The notes under the pieces were generated by a model that did not search any database, was not told the origin of the DNA, and saw only the letters and a program-made list of their open reading frames with translations. Positions 8,524-17,458 of a DNA stretch of 54,554 bases are shown piece by piece. Source of the DNA: Clostridiales bacterium UBA7103 (lineage in GTDB: Bacteria; Bacillota; Clostridia; Oscillospirales; Oscillospiraceae); NCBI GenBank assembly GCA_002493305.1, contig DKYJ01000046.1, positions 52,863-107,416 of the forward strand, written 5' to 3'. The position numbers and the translations under genes were made by a program. The number at the start of each line of letters is the position of its first letter. Positions within the stretch are counted from its first letter, which is position 1.

Positions 8524-9003
8524 ATGGAGCACGAGATATATATAAGCCGGGAAAAGACCGGCCTCGGGCACAATAATTCGGCTGCGCTCATAAAGAAAGC
8601 AATAAAAATGACCCTTGCGGCAGAGAAAATAAACGTGCCCTGCCTAATAAGCGTTATGCTGACCGATGACGAGGGAATACGGGCTGTGAACCGGGATTTT
8701 CGCGGTGTGGATAGCGCGACAGATGTGCTGTCTTTCCCGCTCAACGAACTTAAGCCCGGGGAGTTTGACCCCTCCGCCTGTGAAAAGGATCTGGATACCG
8801 GCCTGATGCTTTTGGGGGATATGGTGATATCAGTGCCCCGCTGTGAGCGGCAGGGAGAGGAGTTTGGTCACGGCTACGAGCGGGAGATACAATATCTCAC
8901 TGTCCATTCCATCCTGCATCTGCTTGGCTATGATCATATGGATGAGGGCGAGATGAAAAAACAGATGCGCAGCCGTGAAAAAGATATAATGGGAGACGAA
9001 TAA
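8524..9003 (+). CDS. ybeY: endoribonuclease YbeY (rRNA maturation factor)
   Basis: YbeY is a zinc-dependent single-strand endoribonuclease needed for 16S rRNA 3'-end maturation and 70S quality control. The 159-residue protein carries the diagnostic zinc site HSILHLLGYDH (HxxxHxxGxDH) near the C-terminus, and the upstream VNRDFRGVDSATDVLSFP motif. The start is ATG 8524, with AAAAAAGGAG seven bases upstream; the longer open frame into phoH is not needed. Era follows two bases later, and the two proteins cooperate in 30S assembly. Confidence 0.95.
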   Translation: MEHEIYISREKTGLGHNNSAALIKKAIKMTLAAEKINVPCLISVMLTDDEGIRAVNRDFRGVDSATDVLSFPLNELKPGEFDPSACEKDLDTGLMLLGDMVISVPRCERQGEEFGHGYEREIQYLTVHSILHLLGYDHMDEGEMKKQMRSREKDIMGDE

Positions 9004-9004
9004 T

Positions 9005-9889
9005 ATGACAAAATCAGCCATGATAACTATATGCGGCAGACCGAATGTGGGTAAATCCACGTTGACAAACGCCATGGTCGGGGAAAAGGTAGCCATTGTG
9101 ACGGACAAGCCGCAGACAACCCGCAACAGGATAAGCGCCATTGTAAACCGTGGGGAGACTCAGCTTGTGCTGATGGACACTCCGGGTTTTCATAAGCCAC
9201 GTACCCGCCTCGGAGATTATATGGTGAACATCGTGCGCGAAAGCATAGCTGATGTGGACTGCGTGCTTTTGATGGTCGAGCCGGTGGCGGCGATAGGTCC
9301 GCAGGAGCAGGCGCTTATCGAGCGCATAAAGCAGACCGGCGCTCCGGCGCTGCTCGCCATAAATAAGATAGACACTGTGGACAAGCAGCGCCTGCTTGAG
9401 GTCATGGCGCTCTACTCTGGCGCTCATGAATTTGAGGCGATTCTGCCGATATCCGCCAAAACCGGGGACGGCGTGGAGGAGCTTTTTGCGGAGCTTGAGA
9501 AATTTGCAGCTGAAGGGCCGCATTTTTTCCCGGACGATGTGATAAGCGATCAGCCGGAAAAGCAGATCTGCGCTGAGCTTGTGCGCGAAAAGCTGCTTAA
9601 ATGTCTTGATAAGGAGATCCCCCATGGCACTGCTGTGGAGGTCACCCGCTTCAGCGAACGGGACGATGGTATAATTGACCTTGAAGTGACTATTTACTGT
9701 GAAAAAGACAGCCATAAAGGGATAATTATAGGCAAAAAAGGCGCGATGCTCAAGCGCATTGGTGAGCTTGCCAGGGAGGATATAGAGGCCTTTATGGGTA
9801 CAAAGGTATATCTTCAGACATGGGTCAAGGTAAAGGAGAACTGGCGCGACTCTATGGCTTCTCTGAGGAACTTCGGATTTTCAGACTGA
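9005..9889 (+). CDS. era: GTPase Era
   Basis: Era is an essential GTPase that binds the 3' end of 16S rRNA during 30S subunit assembly. In 294 residues it shows the G1 loop GRPNVGKS (11-18), G3 DTPG (58-61), and G4 NKID (120-123). A C-terminal KH domain follows, with GIIIGKKGAMLKRIG as its RNA-binding loop. Length is as usual. It sits at the end of the phoH-ybeY-era unit. A promoter and the small yqzL gene follow before recO, as in Bacillus. Confidence 0.97.
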   Translation: MTKSAMITICGRPNVGKSTLTNAMVGEKVAIVTDKPQTTRNRISAIVNRGETQLVLMDTPGFHKPRTRLGDYMVNIVRESIADVDCVLLMVEPVAAIGPQEQALIERIKQTGAPALLAINKIDTVDKQRLLEVMALYSGAHEFEAILPISAKTGDGVEELFAELEKFAAEGPHFFPDDVISDQPEKQICAELVREKLLKCLDKEIPHGTAVEVTRFSERDDGIIDLEVTIYCEKDSHKGIIIGKKGAMLKRIGELAREDIEAFMGTKVYLQTWVKVKENWRDSMASLRNFGFSD

Positions 9890-9920
9890 GCTTGTCAAGC
9901 TGTAATATATACCAAAATTT

Positions 9921-9948
9921 TTGACCGCCGGTATGCAGATAATATAAG
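9921..9948 (+). promoter_or_regulatory. sigma-A-like promoter for yqzL-recO
   Basis: TTGACC at 9921-9926 and TATAAG at 9943-9948 are 16 bases apart, in the 73-base gap after era. This would give yqzL and recO, and perhaps mutS2, their own start. The spacer is one base short of ideal. Confidence 0.5.
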
Positions 9949-9962
9949 CAGAGGTGGTCAGA

Positions 9963-10073
9963 ATGAAAGACGACGCTGTTTGGTCTGCCTTTGCTGAAAC
10001 AGGCGACCCCATATATTATCTGCTGTACAAGGCAGCGCTCGCTGCCGCAATGAATAGCGGTTCGGGAGCTTGA
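9963..10073 (+). CDS. yqzL: YqzL-like mini-protein
   Basis: A 36-residue open frame between era and recO, with a good ribosome site (AGAGGTGG) before its ATG. It reads MKDDAVWSAFAETGDPIYYLL and ends with an Ala-rich stretch. Bacillus YqzL, a 47-residue protein of unknown role, lies in the same place between era and recO and shares the W..F..TG....YLL pattern. Position plus pattern make this a probable homologue. Its last codons and stop are inside a perfect hairpin (10059-10082). It is shorter than the usual gene-finder cutoff and is easily missed. Confidence 0.7.
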   Translation: MKDDAVWSAFAETGDPIYYLLYKAALAAAMNSGSGA

Positions 10074-10082
10074 TCCCGAACC
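10059..10082 (+). terminator. 9-bp hairpin over the yqzL stop codon
   Basis: GGTTCGGGA (10059-10067) and TCCCGAACC (10074-10082) form a perfect 9-bp stem with a 6-base loop that contains the yqzL stop. No T-run follows, so it is more likely an attenuator, RNA-stability or processing element than a strong intrinsic terminator. It lies 25 bases before recO. Confidence 0.45.
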
Positions 10083-10107
10083 GGGAAAGTGGTTTACATA
10101 ATTTGAC

Positions 10108-10851
10108 ATGTTTTTTAAAACCAAGGCGCTGATACTGCGCGAGGTAAGGTATAAGGAAGCAGACAAAATGCTCACGCTGTTTTCGGACAGTAGAGGCAAG
10201 CTGAGCGCGAAAGCCAGAGGTGCCCTGCGAAAGGGCAGCCGCATTTGTGCCGCCACTCAGCAGCTTACCTATTCGGAGCTTACTATATTTGAAAACCGGG
10301 GCAGGCTTACTGTGAACGAGGCAGAGATCATCGAGCCCTTTACTGCCCTGCGGGAGGATATATCAAAATTTGCGCTGGGCTGCTATTTTGCCGAGTGCAT
10401 TGACGGCTTCGGCGTGGAGGATCAGAGTGAACCCGCGCTTTTACAGCTTGCGCTCAACGCCCTTTTTGCCCTCAGCCGGGATTTATGTCTGCCTGAGCAG
10501 ATAAAGGCGGCTTTTGAGCTGAGGCTGATGTGCCTTGCGGGATACGAGCCTAATCTTATCTGCTGCGCGGGCTGTGGAGCGGAGATGCCGGAGGAACCAC
10601 TGCTTGGCATAGAAAACGGAACGTTATATTGCCGCAGCTGCCGTAAAGTTTCGGAGGGCGGTTTTGCCCTGCTGACAGCCGAGGCTCTGGAAGCCTCAAG
10701 GTATATTATAGGCGCACCGCCGAAGCAGTTTTTGAACTTTGTTCTTGATGAGGCTGACCTCAAGTGTCTTGAGCGCACATGGGAAAAATATATCCTCGCT
10801 CACAGCGAGAGAAAGTTCCAAACACTTGATTATTGGGAGAAAGTACGATAA
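10108..10851 (+). CDS. recO: DNA repair protein RecO
   Basis: RecO loads RecA onto SSB-coated single-strand DNA together with RecR. The 247-residue protein has the N-terminal OB-fold beginning FFKTKALILREVRYKEADKML, the helical middle, and a zinc knuckle with the pairs CAGC and CRSC (about residues 152-155 and 175-178). Length is typical. The ATG at 10108 has only a weak ribosome site. It sits between yqzL and mutS2, in one probable transcript. Confidence 0.93.
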   Translation: MFFKTKALILREVRYKEADKMLTLFSDSRGKLSAKARGALRKGSRICAATQQLTYSELTIFENRGRLTVNEAEIIEPFTALREDISKFALGCYFAECIDGFGVEDQSEPALLQLALNALFALSRDLCLPEQIKAAFELRLMCLAGYEPNLICCAGCGAEMPEEPLLGIENGTLYCRSCRKVSEGGFALLTAEALEASRYIIGAPPKQFLNFVLDEADLKCLERTWEKYILAHSERKFQTLDYWEKVR

Positions 10852-10853
10852 AT

Positions 10854-13229
10854 ATGAGCTTTTTTGAAAAATCTCTTATAACGCTGGAGCTTCCTGCTGT
10901 GCTTGAGCTGCTGTCAGCTCAGGCGGTAGCGGAGACGGCCAAGGAACAGGCGGCCCGGATAAGCCCTTCGGCCGATGTGGCTGAGGTCAGGCGCCGCCTT
11001 GCGGAGACTACCGCCGCCAAAACCATGATGGTTGTGCGGGGAAGCCCGCCATTTTCCGCAGTAAAAGACGTGCGCCCTGTGTTGGCAAGGGCCGATCTCG
11101 GCGGAGTACTCAACACAAGAGAGCTGCTTGATATTGCAGCGGTGCTTCGCTGCGCCCGCCTTGTCCGGGGCTATATTGCCGATGACAGTGTTGGCAAAAC
11201 CTGCATTGACAGCCTGTTTTCAGCTCTGCATGCAAACAAATTCCTTGAGGAAAAGATAACTACTTCTATACCCGCTGAGGAGGAGATAGCCGACAGCGCC
11301 TCCCCTGAGCTTGCGGATATCCGCCGGAAGATGCGGGCTGCCTCCGCCCGGGCGCGGGATGCGCTGCAAAAAATAATATCCTCACCTTCATACGCTAAGG
11401 CTCTTCAGGAGCCTATAATCACTATGCGCTCTGACCGATATGTTATCCCCGTAAAGGCCGACCACAAGGGCGCTGTGCCGGGGCTGGTGCACGACATTTC
11501 CGCCTCCGGCATGACGCTTTTTATTGAGCCGATGGCCGCTGTAAAAGCAAATAATGAGCTTCGGGAGCTGGCAGCTCGGGAAAAGCAGGAGATAGAGCGT
11601 ATTTTGGCCGAGCTTTCGGCAGACTGCGCAGGGCATCAGGATGATATATCTTCGGACTATGGGCTTATAGTGCGCCTTGATGTCATTTTTGCCAAGGCAA
11701 AGCTCTCCTATCAGCTCAACTGTCAGGAGGCTAGCCTCGAGGGCAGAGGGATCGTATTGCGCAGAGCCAGACACCCTCTGCTTGATCAGGCAAAAGCTGT
11801 TCCCATTGACCTCGAGCTGGGAGAAGAGTTTGACACGCTGGTTATAACCGGCCCCAACACCGGCGGCAAAACCGTGTCGCTGAAAACCATAGGACTGCTT
11901 GCTGCAATGAACCAGTGCGGTCTGCATATACCGGTAGCTGACGGCAGCAATATGCCGGTTTTCAGCCATATTCTTGCAGACATAGGCGATGAGCAGAGCA
12001 TAGAGCAAAACCTTTCAACCTTTTCCGCCCACATGACAAATATCGTCAGCATACTTGATGAGTGCGACGATGAGTCTCTTCTGCTTTTTGACGAACTGGG
12101 AGCGGGGACTGACCCCACAGAGGGTGCGGCGCTGGCCATCGCTATCATTGAAAATGCCAGAGCTATGGGCGCGAGGATCGCGGCGACAACCCACTATTCA
12201 GAACTGAAGGTATATGCCGCAAACCAGCCGGGCGTTCAAAACGCCTCATGCGAGTTTGATGTGGAGACACTGCGTCCCACATACAGGCTGCTTGTGGGTA
12301 TACCCGGCAAATCAAACGCCTTTGCCATATCCAAGCGGCTGGGACTGCCGGAGTATGTCATAGACGATGCGAAAACCCGCATGGGCACAGAGAGCGCAAG
12401 CCTCGAGGCGACTATTGAAAAACTAGAGCATACCCGTCTGATGCTGGAAAAAGATAGAGACGAGGCTGCCCGCAAGCTGCGTCAGGCCGAGGAGGACGCG
12501 AAGAAGGCCGCTTTTGCTAGAGCGGAGCTGGAAGTGCGCCTTGAAAAAGCCGATCAGAAGGCCCGACGGGACGCTGAGCGCATAATAAACGAGGCTAAGG
12601 AGACTGCTGAGGAGGTTTTCAGAGAGCTTGACGATATGCGCAGGACTTCCCGACAGGACGATGATGCCCAGCGTCTTAATGAGGCGCGTACAGAGCTGAG
12701 GCGTAAATTGAACCTAACGAAAGAGGCCATGCGTCCGGCAAGGCAGGAGAGTGCTGAGGAGAAACAGTCCGCAAGACCCCTTGAAGTTGGGGATACGGTT
12801 GAGATAAAGTCCATGGGTGTTAAGGCCAGCGTTACGGGTATAAGCCCAGAGAGGGTATTAACGCTCCGCGCGGGCATAATGAATGTGACGGCTAAAGAGG
12901 ACGAGGTGCTGCTTATCGAGGGTCGCGCGGCACCGGATAAAAAAACATTTTCAGCCGCAAGCAGCGCTCAGCTCCGTGCGGCGCCGGTTCCTTCCGAAAT
13001 AGATCTGCGCGGCATGGAGAGCATTGAAGCGGTCACAGCTGCCGAGCGGTATATTGACAGCGCCATAATGGCTAAGCTCAGCACGGTGACGATTATCCAC
13101 GGCAAGGGCACAGGAGCTCTTCGCGCCGCAGTACAGCAGATGCTCAGGCGAAACAAAGCTGTTAAATCCTTCCGTCTGGGAAGATACGGGGAAGGCGAGG
13201 CCGGAGTTACTGTGGTCGAACTGAAATAA
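10854..13229 (+). CDS. mutS2: endonuclease MutS2 / ribosome rescue factor RqcU
   Basis: A 791-residue MutS2. Domains in order are a helical core, a MutS-type ATPase with Walker A GPNTGGKT and the DELGAGTDPTEGAAL Walker B region, a long coiled coil (about residues 510-630), and a C-terminal Smr domain with DLRGM and IHGKGTG. Family members suppress homologous recombination and, in Bacillus, split collided ribosomes. It lacks the mismatch-recognition domain of MutS1, as expected. ATG 10854 lies three bases after recO; a TTG at 10833 inside recO is an alternative start. Confidence 0.93.
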   Translation: MSFFEKSLITLELPAVLELLSAQAVAETAKEQAARISPSADVAEVRRRLAETTAAKTMMVVRGSPPFSAVKDVRPVLARADLGGVLNTRELLDIAAVLRCARLVRGYIADDSVGKTCIDSLFSALHANKFLEEKITTSIPAEEEIADSASPELADIRRKMRAASARARDALQKIISSPSYAKALQEPIITMRSDRYVIPVKADHKGAVPGLVHDISASGMTLFIEPMAAVKANNELRELAAREKQEIERILAELSADCAGHQDDISSDYGLIVRLDVIFAKAKLSYQLNCQEASLEGRGIVLRRARHPLLDQAKAVPIDLELGEEFDTLVITGPNTGGKTVSLKTIGLLAAMNQCGLHIPVADGSNMPVFSHILADIGDEQSIEQNLSTFSAHMTNIVSILDECDDESLLLFDELGAGTDPTEGAALAIAIIENARAMGARIAATTHYSELKVYAANQPGVQNASCEFDVETLRPTYRLLVGIPGKSNAFAISKRLGLPEYVIDDAKTRMGTESASLEATIEKLEHTRLMLEKDRDEAARKLRQAEEDAKKAAFARAELEVRLEKADQKARRDAERIINEAKETAEEVFRELDDMRRTSRQDDDAQRLNEARTELRRKLNLTKEAMRPARQESAEEKQSARPLEVGDTVEIKSMGVKASVTGISPERVLTLRAGIMNVTAKEDEVLLIEGRAAPDKKTFSAASSAQLRAAPVPSEIDLRGMESIEAVTAAERYIDSAIMAKLSTVTIIHGKGTGALRAAVQQMLRRNKAVKSFRLGRYGEGEAGVTVVELK

Positions 13230-13285
13230 AATTCAAGTCAATTTGCTGCAGGAAATGTTAAAAGTAACGAAACGGACGAAAGCGG

Positions 13286-13314
13286 TTGACGATTGAACGC
13301 AGATTTGGTATTAT
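13286..13314 (+). promoter_or_regulatory. sigma-A promoter for the HPr gene
   Basis: TTGACG (13286-13291), a 17-base spacer and TATTAT (13309-13314) lie in the 144-base gap after mutS2. This is one of the best promoter matches in the window and gives an untranslated leader of about 50 bases before the HPr start. Confidence 0.75.
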
Positions 13315-13373
13315 TGGTGCAACATCGAGATAATATTTCTATGTTTTTCTATTAGTAGTAAGGAGTGGCGAGT

Positions 13374-13637
13374 ATGATAACCAAAGAGGTAGTCATCAAC
13401 AATCAGGTAGGTCTCCATGCCAGACCCGCGACTTTCTTCATTCAGAAAGCCAACGAGTTCAAGAGCAGCATCTGGGTAGAGAAGGAAGAGCGCCGCGTAA
13501 ATGCCAAGAGCCTTCTGGGCGTACTGTCTCTGGGCATTGTTAAGGGCACGGCTATAACCATCATCGCTGACGGTGCTGATGAGGAAGCGGCAGTTGCTAC
13601 TTTGTCCGAGCTTATTGATTCGGATTTCTCTGAGTAA
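13374..13637 (+). CDS. ptsH: HPr family phosphocarrier protein
   Basis: This 87-residue HPr-type protein shows the active-site His15 in GLHARPA and the regulatory Ser46 in NAKSLLGVLSLG, spaced exactly as in classic HPr. It can thus in principle take phosphate from enzyme I on His15 and be phosphorylated by HPr kinase on Ser46 for catabolite control. Having His15 (not Gln) argues against Crh. No enzyme I or other PTS gene is nearby. The start is ATG 13374, set by AAGGAG at 13360-13365; the in-frame GTG at 13365 overlaps that site. It has its own promoter and terminator, so it is probably monocistronic. Confidence 0.9.
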   Translation: MITKEVVINNQVGLHARPATFFIQKANEFKSSIWVEKEERRVNAKSLLGVLSLGIVKGTAITIIADGADEEAAVATLSELIDSDFSE

Positions 13638-13657
13638 TTTTCTAAACTGTTACAATC

Positions 13658-13690
13658 AAAAAAGAGGTGTGCATTGCACACCTCTTTTTT
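13658..13690 (+). terminator. intrinsic terminator after the HPr gene
   Basis: A perfect 15-bp stem AAAAAAGAGGTGTGC / GCACACCTCTTTTTT with a 3-base loop. The A-tract before and T-tract after make it a strong terminator, possibly working both ways. Confidence 0.9.
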
Positions 13691-13707
13691 GAAGTGCTGA
13701 GGTAGCT

Positions 13708-14559
13708 ATGAAAAAGGAAACCATCGGAACAATAGAAATGCTTATCTGCGCGCTGCTCTGGAGCATCGCGGGTATATTCATGAAGCTCATACCCTGGAAT
13801 GGCTTTGCTATCGCCGGGGTGCGCAGCCTTATCGCCGGGCTTACTATGCTCACATACGTGCTCATAAAGGGATATAAGCTGGTTATTAATAAAAAAACGC
13901 TGTGTGCCGGGCTTTTTACAGGCCTTGTATATACCTGCTTTACGGTGGCCAACAAGCTCACAACAGCGGCAAATGCCATCGTTTTGCAGTTTACGTCTCC
14001 GGTGTTCATCGTGGTTTTCTCCGCGCTTATCTTCAGGCAGCGTATCCGCAAGCGGGATTTGAGCGTCGTTATATTAACGCTTCTGGGTATAGCGCTCTTC
14101 TTCTTTGATCAGCTCAAGCCCGGCTACGTGGCGGGGAACTTTGTCGCCATAGCTGCAGGGCTGTTTATGGCCCTTATGTTCATTTTCGTGGGCGATCTTG
14201 AGCCGGAGGCCCGCTTCAGCGCCATAATACTCGGCCAGGGGCTGACTTTCCTGATAGGTCTGCCGTTTATAGTCCGCTATGGCCTGGTATTCACTCCCAC
14301 AATAACCGCGAGCATACTTACGCTTGGTATATTCCAGCTCGGGATATCCTATATTCTGTATGTGAAGGCGTCAAAATACTGTCCACCGCTGGCCTGCTGC
14401 CTGCTTGGAGCTCTTGAGCCACTGCTAAACCCAGTGTGGGTCGCGATTTTTGACGGTGAACGCCCCGGAATCTGGGCACTGATAGGCGGAGTCATAGTAG
14501 TGGCCTCCATCACGGTTTGGCTTGCCACTGATAAGAAGGAAACTGCCGAAGTGCAATGA
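13708..14559 (+). CDS. EamA/DMT-family membrane transporter
   Basis: A 283-residue membrane protein with about ten hydrophobic helices arranged as two EamA repeats (roughly residues 5-135 and 145-275). It starts GTIEMLICALLWSIAGIFMKL, and the second repeat ends with the family's LLGALEPLLNPVWVAIFDGE. Members export or import amino acids, nucleotides or other metabolites; substrate cannot be inferred here. It lies between the HPr terminator and uvrC, starts after GAGGT about seven bases upstream, and ends 11 bases before uvrC. Confidence 0.85.
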   Translation: MKKETIGTIEMLICALLWSIAGIFMKLIPWNGFAIAGVRSLIAGLTMLTYVLIKGYKLVINKKTLCAGLFTGLVYTCFTVANKLTTAANAIVLQFTSPVFIVVFSALIFRQRIRKRDLSVVILTLLGIALFFFDQLKPGYVAGNFVAIAAGLFMALMFIFVGDLEPEARFSAIILGQGLTFLIGLPFIVRYGLVFTPTITASILTLGIFQLGISYILYVKASKYCPPLACCLLGALEPLLNPVWVAIFDGERPGIWALIGGVIVVASITVWLATDKKETAEVQ

Positions 14560-14570
14560 GGTGATCTTCC

Positions 14571-16388
14571 GTGCTTGACACTTTACGGGAAAAAGCGAAT
14601 AATCTGCCCATGCTCCCCGGTGTGTACATCATGCTGGATAGGGAAGGGGAGGTCATATATGTCGGCAAGGCTAAGAAGCTTAAAAACCGGGTCAGCAGCT
14701 ATTTCCATGGCGAGCACCTGCCCAAGGTGGCCGCAATGGTGGAAAAGGTGGCGGATTTTAATGTCATTGTTGCCAGCAGTGAGTTTGAAGCGCTGGTGCT
14801 TGAAAACTCGCTGATAAAGCGGCACAAGCCACGGTATAATATCCTGCTGAAGGACGACAAGGGCTACCCCTTTATCCGTATGGACATAAAAAGTGAGTAC
14901 CCCTCCATGAGTCTTGTAAATCAGCCGCAGAAGGATGATGCAAAATATTTTGGCCCTTTCGGCGGCAGAAGCCAGACAAGGGATATAATATCCACCGTGA
15001 GCAAGGCTCTGCTGCTGCCGGATTGTTCAAGAAAGTTTCCACGGGATATAGGTAAGGCCCGCCCGTGCCTTAATTACCATATGGGCAGCTGCGCCGGATG
15101 GTGCCTCAAGGACTGCGATGGGGAGGACTACCGCAGCCGTATGCGGCAGGCAGCCCTCATTCTTGACGGAAAAAGCGATGAGCTTATAAACGATGTCCGC
15201 ACCCAGATGGAGCAGGCCGCGGAAGAGCTGCGTTTTGAAAAAGCCGCGGAGCTGAGGGACAGGCTTCGCTCGATCGAAAGTCTTGCTAACAAGCAGAGAG
15301 TGGTGTTTACTGCCTTTTCCGATACTGACGCCGTGGGTTTTTGCCGCGGGGCGAAGAGCTGCTTTACAGTACTTCATTTTGTGGAGGGCAATCTTGCCGC
15401 CAAAGATGTGGAGATGCTTGACGAGCCTTTGGAGGACGACGCTCTTGCCATATCTGAGCTTGTGCGCCAGTTTTACACTGCGCCGAGAGTATTGATACCA
15501 AAAACCATATTGCTGCCCTGCGAGCTTGAGGACAGCGAAAACCTTGAGGCACTGCTTTCGGAGCAATGCGGGCACAGGGTGCATATCGAATTCCCCCAGC
15601 GTGGAGAGCGCCTTCGACTCATACGCAGTGCCGCGCTGAACGCGCAGGAGGAGATACGCAGGCGTACCACCGCTTTTCAGCGGCGCAGCAAGACGCTGGA
15701 GTGGATACAAAAGGCGCTGGAGCTTCCGGAGTTGCCTAAAAGGATAGAAGCCTTTGATATATCAAACCTTGGCGACACGGGCATTGTCGCAGCTATGACC
15801 GTGTTTGTGGACGCAAAGCCGTTAAAGCGGGATTATAAGAAATTTCGCATAAAAGAGCTTGAAATTCGCGACGACTATGCCAGCATGCGTCAAGCGGTGT
15901 ACCGCCGTTTCAAGCGGTATGTTGACGGGGACAAAAGCTTTTCCCCGCTGCCGGAGCTGCTGCTCATCGATGGCGGCGCAAACCACGCGGCTGTGGCGGA
16001 GGATGCACTGCGGGAACTGGGGATCATGTTGCCGGTGTTTGGTATGGTAAAGGATGACAGACATCGTACTCGCGCCCTTATCACCTCTGCCGGGCATGAA
16101 ATTGGCATAAGCTCCAATCAGGCGGTGTTTGCGCTCATCGGCAGCATTCAGGAGGAGACACACCGCAGCGCTATCGAGTACCAACGCTCCCTGCGCGCCG
16201 AGAGTTACGGCTCTACACTTGATAAGATACCGGGTGTCGGCCCAAAGCGGCGTAATGATCTGATAAAGCATTTTAAATCAGTCAGGGCTGTGAAGGAAGC
16301 CAATTATGGTCAGCTTTGTGCTTGTGTTCCGAAGAACACGGCGCAGGCAGTCTATGACTATTTCCACAAAGGGGAGGACGAAATGTGA
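14571..16388 (+). CDS. uvrC: excinuclease ABC subunit C (UvrC)
   Basis: UvrC makes both incisions around bulky DNA damage in nucleotide excision repair. The 605-residue protein has an N-terminal GIY-YIG nuclease (GVYIMLD..VIYVGKAK, residues 17-35) and a UVR motif around 205-235. The central UvrC/RNase H-like nuclease follows (EAFDISNLGDTGIVAAM, about 395-410). A helix-hairpin-helix region is at the end (LDKIPGVGPKRRNDLI). The GTG start follows a perfect AGGTGAT ribosome site. The stop overlaps the rsmD start by four bases. Confidence 0.96.
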   Translation: MLDTLREKANNLPMLPGVYIMLDREGEVIYVGKAKKLKNRVSSYFHGEHLPKVAAMVEKVADFNVIVASSEFEALVLENSLIKRHKPRYNILLKDDKGYPFIRMDIKSEYPSMSLVNQPQKDDAKYFGPFGGRSQTRDIISTVSKALLLPDCSRKFPRDIGKARPCLNYHMGSCAGWCLKDCDGEDYRSRMRQAALILDGKSDELINDVRTQMEQAAEELRFEKAAELRDRLRSIESLANKQRVVFTAFSDTDAVGFCRGAKSCFTVLHFVEGNLAAKDVEMLDEPLEDDALAISELVRQFYTAPRVLIPKTILLPCELEDSENLEALLSEQCGHRVHIEFPQRGERLRLIRSAALNAQEEIRRRTTAFQRRSKTLEWIQKALELPELPKRIEAFDISNLGDTGIVAAMTVFVDAKPLKRDYKKFRIKELEIRDDYASMRQAVYRRFKRYVDGDKSFSPLPELLLIDGGANHAAVAEDALRELGIMLPVFGMVKDDRHRTRALITSAGHEIGISSNQAVFALIGSIQEETHRSAIEYQRSLRAESYGSTLDKIPGVGPKRRNDLIKHFKSVRAVKEANYGQLCACVPKNTAQAVYDYFHKGEDEM

Positions 16389-16927
16389 GAGTTATAACCG
16401 GAACTGCCAGAGGACGAAAGCTGAAAACACCACCTGACTATGATATCCGTCCCACGACTGACAATGTGAAAGAGGCGGTTTTTAATATTATCCAGTTTGA
16501 TATTCCCGGCCGCAGAGTGCTTGATCTTTTTGCCGGTACAGGTCAGCTCGGCATTGAATGCCTCAGCCGAGGGGCAGCAGAGGCTGTGTTTATTGACCAG
16601 AGCCGTCAGGCAGTAAGTATTGTTAAGGACAATCTCAAAAGCTGTGGATTGAGGGGGACTGTTCTTCAGTCGGACGCTATTGAATATCTGCGGCACTGCG
16701 GAAAGTTCGACATTATTTTTGTTGACCCGCCTTATGACTCCGGATTGTATGATCCGGTGTTAAAAACCGTCAATTTGGTTGACATATTGTCGGATGGTGG
16801 TATAATAGTTTGCGAGATTCGCCGCGAGACGCCTCTGCCGGAGATGACTGCCCCTTATAAAAAAGGTCGGGAGTATTGCTATGGCAAGGTCAAAATCGGT
16901 ATTTATACAAAGGAAACGGATCAATGA
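16385..16927 (+). CDS. rsmD: 16S rRNA (guanine966-N2)-methyltransferase RsmD
   Basis: RsmD methylates G966 of 16S rRNA with SAM. The 180-residue protein begins MRVITGTARGRKLKTP, has the RPTTDNVKEAVFNII motif, the SAM loop LDLFAGTGQLGIE, and the catalytic VDPPYDSG (DPPY). The GTG start at 16385 overlaps the uvrC stop and the gene's own stop overlaps coaD (ATGA). rsmD before coaD is a common order in Firmicutes. Confidence 0.94.
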   Translation: MRVITGTARGRKLKTPPDYDIRPTTDNVKEAVFNIIQFDIPGRRVLDLFAGTGQLGIECLSRGAAEAVFIDQSRQAVSIVKDNLKSCGLRGTVLQSDAIEYLRHCGKFDIIFVDPPYDSGLYDPVLKTVNLVDILSDGGIIVCEIRRETPLPEMTAPYKKGREYCYGKVKIGIYTKETDQ

Positions 16928-17415
16928 GTATAGCCATTTGTCCCGGCAGCTTTGACCCAATTACTCTGGGTCATTTGAATATAATTCGCCGCACGGCGCA
17001 GATTTTTGACGAGGTCATTGTTTGCGTCATGAATAACACCATGAAGCCAAACCCCATGTTTACAGTGGAGGAAAAGCTGGATATGTGCTCCCGCGTGGTG
17101 GCGAAGTATCCAAATGTCAAGGTGGACTGCTGGTCTGGTCTGCTCGCTGAGTATGCGAAAAAGTATAATGGAGCGGTTATTGTAAAGGGTCTTCGGGCTG
17201 CGTCAGACTTTGAATATGAGTTCCAAATGAACCTTATAAATAAAAATATTAATCCACAGTTGGAGACAATGTTTTTGACCGCCAGCGAAAAATATACTTT
17301 TCTCAGTTCGTCAGTGGTGCGTGAAATGGCTTTCTACGGGGCGAGCCTGAAAGGTCTCGTGCCGGATGAAATAATAGAGGATATTGAGCGCAAGGCGGCT
17401 TTTTGGAGGAAATAG
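16924..17415 (+). CDS. coaD: phosphopantetheine adenylyltransferase (CoaD)
   Basis: CoaD transfers AMP from ATP to 4'-phosphopantetheine, the fourth step of coenzyme A synthesis. The 163-residue length is standard. Motifs are GSFDPITLGHLNII (HxGH nucleotide site), KGLRAASDFEYEFQM, and FLSSSVVREMA with the ISSS-type loop. The open frame starts in rsmD, but AAGGAAA at 16911-16917 marks the ATG at 16924. The stop lies in a small hairpin. Confidence 0.96.
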   Translation: MSIAICPGSFDPITLGHLNIIRRTAQIFDEVIVCVMNNTMKPNPMFTVEEKLDMCSRVVAKYPNVKVDCWSGLLAEYAKKYNGAVIVKGLRAASDFEYEFQMNLINKNINPQLETMFLTASEKYTFLSSSVVREMAFYGASLKGLVPDEIIEDIERKAAFWRK

Positions 17416-17430
17416 CGTTAAGCGCTATTT
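17410..17430 (+). repeat. 8-bp inverted repeat at the coaD stop
   Basis: AAATAGCG (17410-17417) and CGCTATTT (17423-17430) pair across a 5-base loop, covering the coaD stop. It has no T-tract, so it is probably an RNA-processing or weak attenuating element between coaD and the coiled-coil gene. Confidence 0.4.
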
Positions 17431-17458
17431 ATGAAAAAACGGCAGAATGGAGATAAAA

